From NCBI GenBank assembly GCA_020205615.1, contig CM035162.1:39608464-39672463 (forward strand): a stretch of DNA of 64,000 nucleotides. Direction: 5' to 3'. This DNA is from Panax quinquefolius. Its lineage: Eukaryota > Streptophyta > Magnoliopsida > Apiales > Araliaceae. Within the stretch, counting starts at the first letter, position 1, and the number at the start of each line of letters is the position of its first letter. A model generated the notes under the pieces. The model saw nothing but the letters and a program-made list of their open reading frames with translations, did not search any database and was not told where the DNA came from. Shown here in pieces: positions 9,592 through 22,944 of this stretch. The translations under genes and the position numbers were made by a program.

Positions 9592-12185
9592 TGTAAGACC
9601 CCAACTTTTGAATAAAGATTAAATTTTCTCGAAATATATTTTTGAATATTATGGTGTGGATTTGATATAATGTTATAGTTGTGGGTAATATTTACAAATT
9701 TTGCAAAGTATGCAGTTGTTATATAATATTCGATTGGTGGGGAATATTCATTTTAACGAGGGAATATTAAATGCAACGACACAATCATTGGTGGACCCCC
9801 TAATGGAATTATTATCGGATTGAAAAAAGCGACAAAAATACTTTATGAAAATAACGGAGGAAGTTTTACCGTTAACTTGTTGAAACACCGTGTTAAAAAA
9901 TACGATGTCTGGCGTGGTTGCGTAGTAGCACGATATTGATTATTGATGCTTACGTGAGAAGTCACTTTCGATTATACTCAATTATTACTACGATAATTCT
10001 TTGCATCATATCTATCGTATTATGGATTCAATTATTATCAATATCATCTGCATAAAATGTTTTTTATTAAATTAATACTTGAGATGACAAAGTTATTCAT
10101 ATTATAAACTACAATATTTACAATGTCTAGAAGTTACATCGAGGAGAGGTTTGGTCACTAATTACGGCGCCCGATAGGGAGAAATCCTTATTGAAAGCCC
10201 CTCTTTCTGGATCGACACGGTTGATAAATATTGTGAGTTATAATATTAATGATGAATGTTGTTCGAGTTGAATTTGGAGACTTGGACGTGATATTTGAGT
10301 CCGGAACGTGAAATTAGTAAAATAGTCTATAAACACAAATTTTTTCGGATTCACTATTTGGTCAAAAAGTCAACAGTTGACTTTTTCGGGAAAAGTCAAA
10401 CTTCAAAATTTCAAAATTTATATTTTTGATAAAAATAGTTTCATTATGTTGGAATTGTTTGTGTTAGTGAAAATCGACATTTATTCCGATGATAATTGAT
10501 GTTTAGGGGTTATATTGATAAATCGGGTAATTAATCGGATAAATGAGCAATTAATTGCTACTAATTCACATGCTTATATAACTATTTGTTCACATATGTG
10601 TACTATTGAATCACATTATTTACTATTAGGGGAATTGGTACAAGATTGATAATACTTGCATAACTAAGTTAAAAATTGAGGTATAGATGGAGGTACTATA
10701 TCATGAATTAGTATTTTTTCACATGATTATTCTATTGATTCACATGATTGAACTATTGATTCACATTATTTACTATTAGGGGAGTTGGTGCAAGATTGAT
10801 AATACTTGCGGGACTAAATTAAAAATGAAAAAAAAGTTGGAGGTATTGTCTTTGTAATTTTTTGAGCCCCAAAACGTGCGATTATGAAACTATATTTTTC
10901 TATATATAGAAGCTCATTCTTCCTTCATTTCTCACCAATTCACAAAAAAGCTTTAGAAGCGATTATTATAGAGAGAAATTATAGAGAGAAGAAGAAGAAA
11001 TCTGCTTACTCATTATTCCGATATCCGGTTTTTCAAGGTAGGGAGTATTATTTCTTTATTATCAATGAAGAGAACTTACATTATTCCATTCTTATTATTA
11101 CATTGGAATAACTTTTGTATCACGCCAACTACCCTATACTTGGTGAAATTCTTACATTGTTCCATTCTTTATCATTACATTTGGAACATCACATGCATGC
11201 GTTCTACTTGGGACACAGTTAAAATCTTTATTATTACATTGGAATATCACATCACAATGCGTTTCTGGCGGACTTTCGATTCCATCTTTATTATTCCGTT
11301 GGAACATTTTGTTTATGCGTTCTCTGCATGGACTGATTCCGTCTTTATTATTACATTGGAATATCACATGCATGCGTTTTCTGTGGGACTGATTCCGTTA
11401 TTTATTATTACATTGGAATAACTTTTGCTGTGCGATCTATCGCGTGCACAGTGATTTCTTTTGTTATTCCATTCCTTATTATACTCATTTGGTTAAAGTT
11501 TTGACTTCTATACTCCATGAAATTAGTGGAATATCCTTGATATTTGCGCTTCATCCATATCTTTTTCATGGAAATATTCTTACGAGCATTCTTGAATTTT
11601 ACTCTCTACAAAGCGATGTCGTGTTGACAATTTGGGCGTTATTAGTTCTGGATAAAATAATTCTTGAACTTGTTTTATTGAATTCTTATATCGATGTCAT
11701 CATCCTTATGTTTATATTTTGTTGAAAGTAAATACATGGCCTATAGTGCATAGATGGACTTGGTATGATTATGACCGAGGATTATTCGATGTAATCATGA
11801 TCGTAATGTTACAAATGATGTGGTAAAAGTCCTCATTGGCCCGTAGTGCATTGATGGACGATTGTTGGCATAATCATGACCCATTAATGAATACACAAAT
11901 ATTTTTGGCCCGTAGTGCATGGATAATTATGGTGCATGATACTAAAAGAATATCATTGGTAGTAGTGCGGGGGTGATTCGATGATGTGGATTATTTATTA
12001 AAATTTGAGTCCCATGATAAAAGTGATAAAAATCTTCTAAATCATAAAAGATAGTAGATTTTATTCTCTACTGACTCTTTTAATGGATTCTTTGCAGCGA
12101 TTAAACTTGATGGTTGTTATATTGTATCAGTTTAACACTGTTGAAGGCTAACGATAATATATTCTGCATTATCTTAGTCATAATA
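9592..12185 (+). repeat. Element A 3' LTR, first part
   Basis: Begins TGTAAGACCCC and follows the 5' LTR up to AGTCATAATA, where insertion D starts. The conserved U3 block is at about 10122-10225, the stem-loop array at 11075-11425, and GGCC-GTAGTGC motifs near 11730, 11836, 11906 and 11957. The TATA position reads CTATATATAG (about 10900) instead of CTATAAATAG. Confidence 0.92.
12181..12185. repeat. Target-site duplication of composite D, left copy
   Basis: TAATA directly before TGTGACGCCCCC; the same five bases follow the other end at 27649-27653. Removing D plus one copy restores the element A LTR sequence. Confidence 0.9.
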
Positions 12186-14792
12186 TGTGACGCCCCCAAA
12201 ATAGGTAATCATCACCCATTCTGAGTTGTCAATACATGGTACAGAAACAACTACAACTTTATTATTACAACATATAAACTGTGAGTTTAAATACAGATAT
12301 TGCCATCTAGACAATATTCACACGCAAATAAATCCCCATCATAATTATTGATACATTATTTTACAAAAATGGTGAGACTACTACTATACAACTCTATCTA
12401 GAACCTTCATTCCATACCCCGACTAAGACTACGCTACATTCTCGCTTCTCCGAGAAGAAAAATGGAACAACAAGGGAAAAGGTGGCTCGACTAGCCCGAA
12501 GAAAGAATATTATGACTAAGATAATATACAACAAATAATCGTTAGTCTTCAACAGGAAAAATCTAATAGAATACATGATAGGCAAGTTTTAAATCAATAT
12601 TCGCGTGAAAATAATAATTCATTAGAAGAGTTACGTAGAGAATGCAAACTACTATCTTCATGTATGAATTTAAAAGTTCATCGTCATCTTTTATCCTGTA
12701 ACATCAATCAATATTTATCTGGAATCAAATATTCATCTTTGCTACTTCTGGTGCCAACGATATATTCATCGGTTGGTCATGTTCATCTAAAAACTGTTCA
12801 TCTTTGCACTACTGAGCCAAAGATATTCATCGAAATCATTCATCTTTTCACTTTTTGGGCCAAAGATATTCAATAATATCAACATTGAAGACTGCGGGAT
12901 GATGAAAATATTTTTAAAAAACGAATCCGATGAAACAAAATGACAAGGATTAAGGATTCGTACTTTATTTTATCCATGTCCAAAAATACCTCAAAAATAA
13001 TCATAGTGGTGTAAAATTCAAGAATGATCAAAACATGGATACAATCAAAGCTAGTATCCACAATAGATATTTTAGATTTAAAAGGAAAATTTTCATTTTT
13101 CGATGAATAATCTTCAGTATTCGTGAATAATTATCAGATATCGTGAATAGTCTTGATATCGTGAATAGTAACTCAGACACCAAAAGTTCCAAATTTGAGA
13201 AAACTTCAGATCAATATTTCAAATAATGATATTGAAGAAATAATATCATTACTGAAAAAAATAATATCCTTACCTCGAAAGATCGATCTTAAATTTGAAA
13301 CACCGAATATAAAGGCTATGACTTGAACTTGGCACCAGATATAGCAATACTCAAAGTATACTCAAAATACTCACAAGAATACGCTCGATAATATAGAGAG
13401 AAAACTTGATTTACGGTGTGATTTTCAATTCTAACCTAAGCACCCTATTTATAGGAAAATCTTTAGAACACCAAAAAGAGAAAATTTAATATAATAATAA
13501 TATATATACAAATTTGTCTACGCACCTAGAACCATCTGAATTCAGCAACTTGCATGTGTTTAATGAGGCTAACCAAACACAAAAACGTTTTTGTTAATTA
13601 AAACAATTAAAACTTCCAAAAATCAATTATTTCGGAGCTTCGGAACTTAAATAATTCATACTAAATAGCTCTTTTATCAGAAAAATTCAAAACTCGCTCT
13701 TTTCCATAGGAAATTCCATTATCTACAACTTTGCAGAAGGAAATTTTTCCAAATTCCAAACAGAAATTGACCGAAATCCATAAACAGGCGATTTTACAGG
13801 CTATAATCAAATTTCAGTCAAGAATGGGGTCCACCGACATGTTTAACATGTTTTAAACATTTATTGCAACAAAAATACTCTTCCTCCTCGTATACTCGTA
13901 TATCCCACATTCGTTGTAAAAATATCACCATTATTATATTATTAAAATATAATAATATATTTAAATGAATTATTTTATCAGAAAAAGATAAAATTTCAAT
14001 TTTCAACAATTGTCACATTTAAAATTTTCTCCATCTATATCCACATAAAATCAATATTTTCCTCATCATATGAATCAATAATTAATTATTCACAAATAAT
14101 ATTACGAGAATCACAATATTGATGACTGCATAGCTTCCTAAGAAAGAGGGGCTTTCCAATAAGAATTTCTCCTTCTCGGCGCAATTAGGTGACCAAACCT
14201 CCTCCTTAGCAGAACTTTCTAGACATTGTCAATAATGTTATCTAATAATATTATTCAGATAATATGAATTATTGCTTTATAATGAAAAAATCGTGTAATG
14301 ACAATTATTGAAACAACAACAATATAAAATATCAACACAAAGAATTATTAAATCAATAAAATAATTGAATAGTAATTATCGTAACCATTTTTGAGTAGTG
14401 CCTTCTTATGTAAGAATCAATAATTGGTGCAATACTGGTGTCTTCTTGTGTTTTAAGCACCGAGTATTTTAACAAGATTAATTTGAATAACTACTTCTGT
14501 GTTATTTTTAAACAACTTATATTTGTCGTTTTTCTTCATCCAATCGATTTTTAGTTATGGGGCCCACAAAAGTGGCCGAAATTAAAGTACGAATATTTCC
14601 CAAATAATCTGAATATTCCACGACCAAACGAATATTCCCAAACAATAATGAATATATTTATAACCACTTGCTTATTCAAATATTTGCGTATTTTACCCAT
14701 AACTATCCACATTAATCAAATCAACCCTTACTATTTCAAAATAATAAATAGAGGAAAATAAATTTCATTTATTAATAATTTGGGGTCTTACA
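12186..14792 (-). repeat. Composite D LTR 1 (outer 3' LTR)
   Basis: Begins TGTGACGCCCCC and ends GGGGTCTTACA on the plus strand, the reverse of TGTAAGACCCC...GGGGGCGTCACA. U5 hairpins lie near 12300-12390, the stem-loop leader array at about 12720-12880, TATA (minus) near 13446 and the conserved U3 block at about 14135-14225. A TCP-like GGGGCCCAC lies near 14560. Confidence 0.92.
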
Positions 14793-14803
14793 ACCTCCCT
14801 CCT
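14793..14803 (-). other. Polypurine tract, composite D internal region 1
   Basis: On the minus strand AAGGAGGGAGGT, abutting the LTR. Confidence 0.8.
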
Positions 14804-15417
14804 TATGAAATTTCGTCCTCGAAATTGGCGACGACTACTGTTGTTTGAAAAGGTGAGGATACCTCACTTTCATTTCCGCTTTCAATTCCCAGTGTCATTT
14901 CTCTATAGCATGATTCCTCCACAAAACTTTAATTTGTGGTATGACCTTTCTTGGCGTAGGGACATGCTCCTTCCTATCCAAGATCTTGATGACCCTTAGG
15001 TACTAGATGCTCGCCTTTACACGTTGACAAGTTAAACACATTGAGATAAACTTTGCAATCTCTCTCTTCATATTGTTCCACCAAAATGTATGTCAAGATC
15101 ACGATACATTTTAGTACTTCCAAGATGGATTGCAAATGGTGTATTGTGTGCCTCCATCATAATCTTGTACTTCAAATCGAGTCGTTAGGAACACAAAGTC
15201 TAGAGTGGACTCAAGTATTCCTTCTTCATCAATTCTCGCTTCCGAATAACACCTTCTTGTACTTTCTTCTTCATATGCATCATCGGCCCGCTACGGTGGC
15301 TTGAGCAACCTTAACTTTTCTATTAAAGTTGGCTCTGCCAGTATACTTGACATCATCGCACTCATTCCTCGCATATGATCTTCTACTCAACGCGTTAGCT
15401 ACCACGTTCGCTTTTCC
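14799..15417 (-). pseudogene. pol: Composite D internal 1: pol remnant (chromodomain tail, integrase zinc region, RNase H tail)
   Basis: A heavily deleted polyprotein. Chromodomain sequence occupies about 14799-14995, then the text jumps at about 14996 to the CCHH zinc-binding part of integrase and the linker before it (to 15300). Next comes the C-terminal end of RNase H with GKANVVANALSRRSY. The integrase catalytic core is missing here although internal region 2 keeps it. At about 15418 the RNase H tail is fused, in frame, to the gag-protease linker (KVKVNSS-GKANVV in the minus frame 15486-15280). Protease, RT and most of RNase H are absent. No enzyme activity can be expected. Confidence 0.85.
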
Positions 15418-16594
15418 AGAACTGTTGACTTTGACTTTTTCAGGGATGTCTTTTGAGTCACCGTCCCCCATTGAACTAGGTTTCACTACCGCATAATCTC
15501 GAAAGCGATATGTCCTTCCTTTCCAAAATTATAGCATACCTTGAACTTGTTGTGGCGGGTTTGGACCGATATGTCCTCTTTCCGCATTTATAGCATATGA
15601 CCGGGGTGGTCGTTCTCCTCCCTTAGAACCAGATTCTGTAAGACCGCTGCGTCTTCACATAGTCGTTGTTAAATCTCCTTTTTAAAATCTCCTCGACTCG
15701 CTTCTTCTATTTTCATGGCCATGATTACCACCGTGAGTGGTTACCATTTTTGTCTGTCTTTTCTTTCTCCGCCGTTATCGTTGTTTTGTTGATCGCTATC
15801 TCCCAGATGATCCCGATTGTGGTCCCTCGGTTGACCGTACTCGTTATCTCGCTCTAATAATTGAGCCACATTTACAACATCCGAATAGAGAGAAAATTTA
15901 TGAGAAATGAGATCTTGACGTATCTGCCGGGTTTCAAACCTCTAAGAAACATCCGCGTCATCGTTCCTCATTCTCCACCAAATGAGGTGCAAACTCGGAT
16001 AACTCTGCAAACTTTGCCTCGTCTTCGAGACACCGTCATGTTGTTTTGTTCTAACCCGATGAACTCCACTTCCTTCATATGATGAACACTTTCGTGAAAG
16101 TATTTGTCATTAAATAGTTTCTGAAACGTCTCCCAAGACATCTTGAGTCTTGGTGGATGGGTACGCTTCACGACTCCCACTAGTAGTCCGCCTTCCACGG
16201 AACATAAAGGTGGCGAATGGAACCTCTGTCTCCTCCGTGCATCCCAAGACATCGAATATCTTGGTAATTTGCTTGACCCATGTTTCCGCCATGATCGGAT
16301 CTGCTTTCCTTAAATTCGGTGGTCCCAACTCTTTGAATCGCTTGGTGTGACAACCCGTGAATTGCTATCATTTCCTCCTCAGTATTTTGAACACGAGTCT
16401 CCTCGTCTGATTTTATATGAATCGCAAAAAGCTTCTAAACATCCCTCGTTCATCATCTGCTTTCGGTGGTGTTGTTCACGGGAGGAACATTGCCCGACCA
16501 GGTTGCACGTTCTCCTCGTTGGTGAGAGTACAGCGTCTCCACGGTCTCATTTCCATTGTTAATATTCTCGATCGACATTCTCAAATCTCGCCAT
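15418..16594 (-). pseudogene. gag: Composite D internal 1: gag remnant
   Basis: Gag read leftward from an ATG at 16594, placed by position relative to the primer site and by similarity to the element B start (ATGGCAAGATTT). The gag core is seen in the minus frames 16328-16110 (ITKIFDVLGCTEE) and 16252-15968 (FNDKYFHESVHHMKEVEFI). The double zinc-knuckle region is near 15510-15605. Several frameshifts separate these frames. The 3' end is the deletion junction with RNase H. Confidence 0.85.
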
Positions 16595-16751
16595 AAAACA
16601 AGGGTTGATTAAGGAAATCAATATATCACATAATATCCCTATATCTTGACCAACTAACAAATAAGCTTAGGTAGGACACACTAGCGAAGGATTTACTCGC
16701 CTCTCCCTCGCTAGTTCCATTCCCCGATCTCCGCCAGAGATCATATCCTAA

Positions 16752-16762
16752 GCTCGATACCA
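16752..16762 (-). other. Primer binding site, composite D internal 1 (one base short)
   Basis: The plus strand reads GCTCGATACCA, where the canonical Met site would be GCTCTGATACCA. The loss falls exactly in a CTG. Internal region 2 and element E show the same change. Confidence 0.8.
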
Positions 16763-16764
16763 AC

Positions 16765-19390
16765 CGCGACGCCCCCCAAAATAGGTATACATCACCCATT
16801 CTGAGTTACAATACATGGTACGTAAACAACTACAACTTTATTATTACAACAAGAAAAGCGTGAGTTTGAATACAAATATTATCTTCTAGACAATATCTAT
16901 ACTCAAATAAATCCTCATCACATTTATTGATACATTATTTTACAAAAATGGTGAGGACTACTAAACAACTTTCTCTAGAACCTTCATTCCATACCCCACT
17001 AAGTACTTCGCTACATTCTAGCCTCCCCGAGAAGAAAAATGGAACAACAAGGAAAAGGGTGAGCTCAACTAGCCCGATAGAAGAATATTATGACTAAGAT
17101 AATATACAACAAATTACCGTTAGTCTTCAACGGGGAAAAATCTAATAGAATCTGATAGACAACAAGTTTTAAATCAATATTCGCAATGAAATAATAATTC
17201 ATTAGAAGAGTTAAGTAGAGAATGCAAACTACTATCTTCTATGTATGAATTTAAAAGTTCATCGCTCTATCTTTTATCCCCTGTAACATCAATCAATATA
17301 TATCGGAATCAAATATTCATCTTTGCACTACAGGCCAAAGATATTCATCAGTTAGTCATGTTCATCTAAACACTTGTTCATCTTTGCACTACGGGCCAAA
17401 GATATTCATCAGAAATCATTCATCTTTGCACTACTGGGCAAAGATATTCAATAATATCAACATTTAAGGCGAGGATGATGAAAATATTTTTTAAAGAAAC
17501 GAATCCAAAGGAAACAAAAATGACAAGGATTAAGGATTAAGGATTCGTACTTTGTTTTATCCATGTCCAAAAATACCTCAAAAAAATAATCATAGTGGTG
17601 TAAAATTCAAGAATGATCAAAACATGGATACAATCAAAGCTAGTATCCACAATAGATATTTTAGACGAAAAGGAAAATTTTTATTTTTCGATGAATAATC
17701 TTTGATTCGTGAATAATGTGCATCAGATACGTGAATAGTCTTGATACGTGAATAGTAACTCAGACACCAAAAGTTCCAAATTTGATAAAAACTTCAGATC
17801 AATATTTCAACATAATGATATTGAAGAAATAATATCATTACGAAAAAAAATAATATCCCTTTTCCTCGAAAGATCAAGATCTTAATTTAAAACACCTAAT
17901 ATAGGCTATGACTTGAACTTGCACTTGCCGTATAGCAATACTCAAAGTATACTCAAAATACTCACAAGAATACGCTCGATAATATAGAGAGAGAAAAATT
18001 CAGTTTCTGGTGTGATTTTCAATTCTAATCTAAGCACCCTATTTATAGGAAAATGCTTAGAACACCAAAGTAGAAAATTTAATATAATAATAATATATAT
18101 ATACAAATTTATCTACGCACCTAGAACCATCTGAATTCAGTAACTTGCATGTGTTTAATGAGGCTAACCAAACACAAAAACGTTTTTGTTAATTAAAACA
18201 ATTAAAACTTCCAAAAATTAATTATTTTGGAGCTTCAGAACTTAAATAATTCATAATAAATAGCTCTTTTATCAGAAAAATTCGAAACTCGCGACTTTCC
18301 ATAGGAAATTCCATTATCTACAACTTTTCAGAAGGAAGTTTTTCCAAATTCCAAACAGAACATGACCGAAATCCACAAACAGGCAATTTTACAGGCTATA
18401 ATCAAATTTCAGTCAAGAATGGGGTCCACCGACATGTTTAACATGTTTTAAACATTTATTGCAACAAAAATACTCTTCCTCCTCGTATACTCGTATATCC
18501 CACATTCGTTATAAAAATATCACCATTATTATATTATTAAAATATAATAATATATTTAAATGAATTATTTTATCAGAAAAAGATAAAATTTCAATTTTCA
18601 ACAATTGTCACATTTAAAATTTTCTCCATCTATATCCACATAAAATCAATATTTTCCTCATCATATGAATCAATAATTAATTATTCACAAATAATATTAC
18701 AGAATCACAATATTGACAACCGAGCGGTTCCTGGGAAGAGGGGGGCTTTCAATAAGAATTTCTCCTTCTTGGCCAAGCAATTAGGTGACCAAACCTCTCC
18801 TTGAGATGTAACTTTCTAGACATTGTCAATAATGTTATCTAATAATATTATTCAGATAATATGAATTATTGCTTCGATAATGAAAAAATACTGTGTAATG
18901 ACAATTATTGAAACAACAACAATATAAAATATCAACACAAAGAATTATTAAATCAATAAAATCTTTGAGCAAAGAATTATCATGTAACCATTTTTGAGTA
19001 GTGCCTTCTTATGTAAGAATCAATAATTGGTGCGATACTGGTATCTTCTTGTGTTTTAAGCAAAGTATTTTAACAAGATAATACTTGAATAACAACTTCT
19101 GTAGTTATATTTAAACAACTTATATTTGTCGTTTTCTTCATCCAATCGATTTTCGTTATGGGGCCCACAAAAGACTGAGCCGTCGTACGAATATTTCCCG
19201 ACAATACGAATATTCCACGACCAAACGAATATTCCCCGACAATAATGAATATTTTATAACCACTTGCTTATTCAAAATATTTGCGTATTTTACCCATAAC
19301 TATCCACATTAATCAAATCAACCCTTACTATTTCAAAATAATAAATAGAGGAAAATAAATTTTATTTATTAATAATTTGGGGTCTTCTGA
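16765..19390 (-). repeat. Composite D LTR 2 (central, shared)
   Basis: Starts at the degraded form CGCGACGCC of TGTGACGCC after a primer site and ends at GGGGTCTTCTGA (for GGGGTCTTACA) before a polypurine tract. It therefore serves as 5' LTR of internal region 1 and 3' LTR of internal region 2. Conserved U3 block at about 18718-18825. Confidence 0.9.
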
Positions 19391-19394
19391 CCTC

Positions 19395-20940
19395 CCTCCT
19401 TATGAAATTTCGTCCTCGAAATTGACGTGCGATACACAGTGTTTGAAAAGGTGAGGATACCTCACTTTTATTTCCGTTCCAATTCCTGGTCATTTCCTCT
19501 ATAGCATGATTCCTCCACAAAACTTTAATTTGTGGTATGACCTTTCTTGGCGTAGGACATGCTCCCTTCCTATCCAAGATCTTGACAGTACCTCCTCATA
19601 CGTTAAGTCTTGGCTATCTCGTCCGGTTCTAACTCTATAACGTGATTCGGGTCTTTCACATATTTACTGATACGGATATGTGAAACACATTATGAACACG
19701 AGACATACTCGGAGGTAACGCGAGTCTATAGGCTACATTTCCTACTTCGGTCAAGAATTTGAAATGGACCAATAAATCGTGGATTGAGCTTTCTCTCTTC
19801 CTAAATCTTGTAACTCCTTCCATTGGAGCAACTCGCAACAATACATGATCCCCTATACTAAATTCCACGTCCTTTCGATGAAGATCCGCATAACTCTTTT
19901 TTGTCGATCTTGTGCTTGCTTTTAGTATCGTTGTCGAATTATTTGGATCTTTTACGTAGTCATACGTACTAACTTCGGGTCCCAAAATGTTGCTTCACCC
20001 ACCTCGTCCCAACATCTTTGGAGCGACATTTTCGTCCATATAATGCTTCGAATGGAGCCACACCTATACTTGCTCGATAACTATTGTTGTAGGAGAATTC
20101 CACCAATGGTAAATACTTATCCCAACCGCCTTGAAGTCTAGGACACGAGTCTTAATAGATCTTCAAGAGTTTGAATAGTCCTCTCGATTGTCCGTCCGCT
20201 TTGAGGATGGTATCTTAAAATGAATCGTAAATCCGTGCCCATAGCTTTTTGCAAGCTAACCCAAAATCTTGAAGTGAATCTTGGGTCACTATCCAAAACT
20301 ATGGATACTGGGCATGCCATGCAACCTCACAATCTCATTCACGTCATACTAGCAAGACGTTCGAGGAATAAGTCTCTGTATCGGCAAGAAATGAGCGGAA
20401 CTTGGTTAATCTATCAACAATAACCCAAATAGCATTGATGCCTTGAGAAACCGTAGGAAGACCCGTAACGAAATCCATGGTAATGTGTTCCCACTTCCAT
20501 TTCAGAATCTCAAGTGGTTGCAACAGACCCTTAGGTACTAGATGCTCCGCCTTTACACGTTGACAAGTTAAACACATTGAGATAAACTTTGCAATCTCTC
20601 TCTTCATATTGTTCCACCAAAATGTATGTCGAAGATCACGATACATTTTAGTACTTCCAAGATGGATTGCAAATGGTGTATTGTGTGCCTCCATCATAAT
20701 CTTGTACTTCAAATCAGAGTCGTTAGGAACACAAAGTCTAGAGTGGACTCGATGTATTCCTTCTTCATCAATTCTCGCTTCTGGAATAACACCTTCTTGT
20801 ACTTTCTTCTTCATATGCATCATTTCCGTTCGGTGGCTTGAGCGACCTTAACTTTTCTATTAAAGTTGGCTCTACGCATTATACTTGACATCATCACACT
20901 CATTCCTCAGATATGATCTTCTACTCAACGCGTCGGCTAC
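19395..20940 (-). pseudogene. pol: Composite D internal 2: pol remnant with complete integrase region
   Basis: From right to left on the minus strand: RNase H tail (about 20940-20830), integrase zinc domain with HLGSTKMYRDL and CLTCQRVKAEHLVPKG in a 159-codon frame (20823-20344), core with [22 protein letters not shown] and DPRFTSRF, and the ERTIQTLEDL part carrying the catalytic glutamate (20320-20138). The C-terminal part is at 19985-19656 (DVEFSIGDHVLLRV) and the chromodomain at 19640-19395. The three acidic positions of the DDE triad can be located. Protease, RT and RNase H body are missing through the same junction as in internal region 1. Frameshifts lie between the blocks. Confidence 0.87.
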
Positions 20941-20944
20941 CACG

Positions 20945-22104
20945 TTAAACTTTTCCGAGAACTGCTGACTTTGACTTTTTCTCGGGACGACCTTTTGAGT
21001 CACCGTCCCCATTGAACTAGGTTTTTCGCTACCGTCACAATCTCAAGCGATATGTCCTTCCTTTCCACAATAATAGCATACCTTGAATCAGGGCGCTTGG
21101 TGATATGTCCCTCTTTCCGCATTTATAGCATATAATGACCGTGGTCGTTTCTCCTCCCTAGAACCGATTCTTGCACGGTGACCGCTGCTTCATATAGTCG
21201 TTGTTAAATCTCCTCTTTTAAAATCTCCTCCCCGACTCGCTTCTTCTATTTTCATGGCCATGATTACCACCAGTGGTTACCATTTTGTTATTTACTATCT
21301 CCTCGTTATGATCCAGTTGTGGACCCTCGGTTGGCCAGTACTTTCGTTATCTCGCTCTAATAATTGAGTCCCGCTTACAACATCCGAATAGAGAAAATTT
21401 ATGAGAAATGAGATCTTGGCGTATCGGGGTTTCAAACCTCTAAGAAACATCCGCGTCATCGTTCCTCATTCTCCACCAAATGAGGTCTGAACTGGATAAC
21501 TCTATGAAACTTTGCCTCGTCTTCGAGACACCGCTCGTCGTGTTGTTTTGTTCTAACTTTGATGAACTCCACTTCCTTCATATAGCGAACACTTTCGTGG
21601 AAAGTATTTGTCATTAAATAGTTCTGAAACGTCTCCCAAAGACATGTTGAGTGCGGTGGATGGTGACGCTTCACGAGACTCCCACCGGTGAGTCCCGCCT
21701 TTCGCCATGGAACATAAAAGGTGGCGAATGGAACCTTCTCGTTCCTCCGTGCATCCCAAGATATCGAATATCTTGGTAATTTGCTGACCCATGTTTCCGC
21801 CGTGATCGGATCTCGCTTTCCCTTAAATTACGGTGGTCCCAACTCTTTGAAGCTGCTGGTTTGTGACAACCCGTGAATTGCTATCATTTCCTCCTCAGAT
21901 TTTGAACACGAGTCTCCACTCGTGCGATTTTGCATGAAGCGCAAAAGCTTCTAAACATCCCTCGTTCATCATCTCGCTTTCGGTGGTGTTGTTCACGGAG
22001 GAACATTGCCCGACTGTTGCGTTCTCTCCTCGTTGGTGAGTACAGGCGTCTCCACGGTCTCATTTCCATTGTTAATATTCTCGATCGACATTCTCAAATC
22101 ACAT
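20945..22104 (-). pseudogene. gag: Composite D internal 2: gag remnant
   Basis: Gag from an ATG at 22104 to the deletion junction near 20945. Minus frames 22069-21884, 21792-21553 (ITKIFDILGCTEE) and 21674-21456 carry the gag core; the zinc-knuckle region is near 21050-21130. Frame breaks are numerous. Sequence and layout match internal region 1, so the two are copies of one deleted ancestor. Confidence 0.85.
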
Positions 22105-22260
22105 AAAACAAGGGTTGATTAAGGAAATCAATATATCACATAATATCCCTATATCTTGACTAACTAATAAATAAGCTTAGGTAGGACACACTTTAGCGAA
22201 GGATTTACTCGTCTCTCCCTCCTAGTTCTATTCCCCATCTCATGGAGATCATATCCCTAA

Positions 22261-22271
22261 GCTCGATACCA
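22261..22271 (-). other. Primer binding site, composite D internal 2 (one base short)
   Basis: GCTCGATACCA on the plus strand, the same CTG-to-CG loss as at 16752. Confidence 0.8.
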
Positions 22272-22273
22272 AC

Positions 22274-22944
22274 CGCGACGCCCCCAAAATAGGTATACAT
22301 CACCCATTCACGAGTTGTCAATACATGGTGCGAAACAACTACAACTTTATTATTACAACAAGAAAGCGTGAGTTTGAATACAAATATTATCTTCTGTACA
22401 ATATCTATACTCAAATAAATCCTCATCACATTTATTGATACATTATTTTACAAAAATGGTGAGGACTACTAAACAACTCTCTCTAGAACCTTCATTCCAT
22501 ACCCCAGGCTAGTACTCGCCACATTCTTGCCTCCCGAGAAGAAAAATGGAACAACAAGGAAAAGGGTGAGCTCAACTAGCCCGATAGAATAATATTATGA
22601 CTAAGATAATATACAACAAATTATCGTTAGTCTTCAACGAGGAAAAATCTAATAGAATACAATAGACAACAAGTTTTAAATCAATATTCGCAATGAAATA
22701 ATAATTCATTAGAAGTGTTACGTAGAGAATGCAAACTACTATCTTCTATGTATGAATTTAAAAGTTCATCGTCTATCTTTTATCCTGTAACATCAATCAA
22801 TATTTATCTGAAATCAAATATTCATCTTTGCACTTTCACAGGCCAAAGATATTCATCGATTAATTCATGTTCATCTAAACACTGCTCATCTTTTGCACTA
22901 CGGGCCAAAGATATTCATCGAAATCATTCATCTTTGCACTCATA
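22274..22944 (-). repeat. Composite D LTR 3, first part
   Basis: Outer 5' LTR of the composite, from CGCGACGCCCCC to TTTGCACTCATA inside the leader stem-loop array, where solo LTR S1 begins. Confidence 0.9.
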
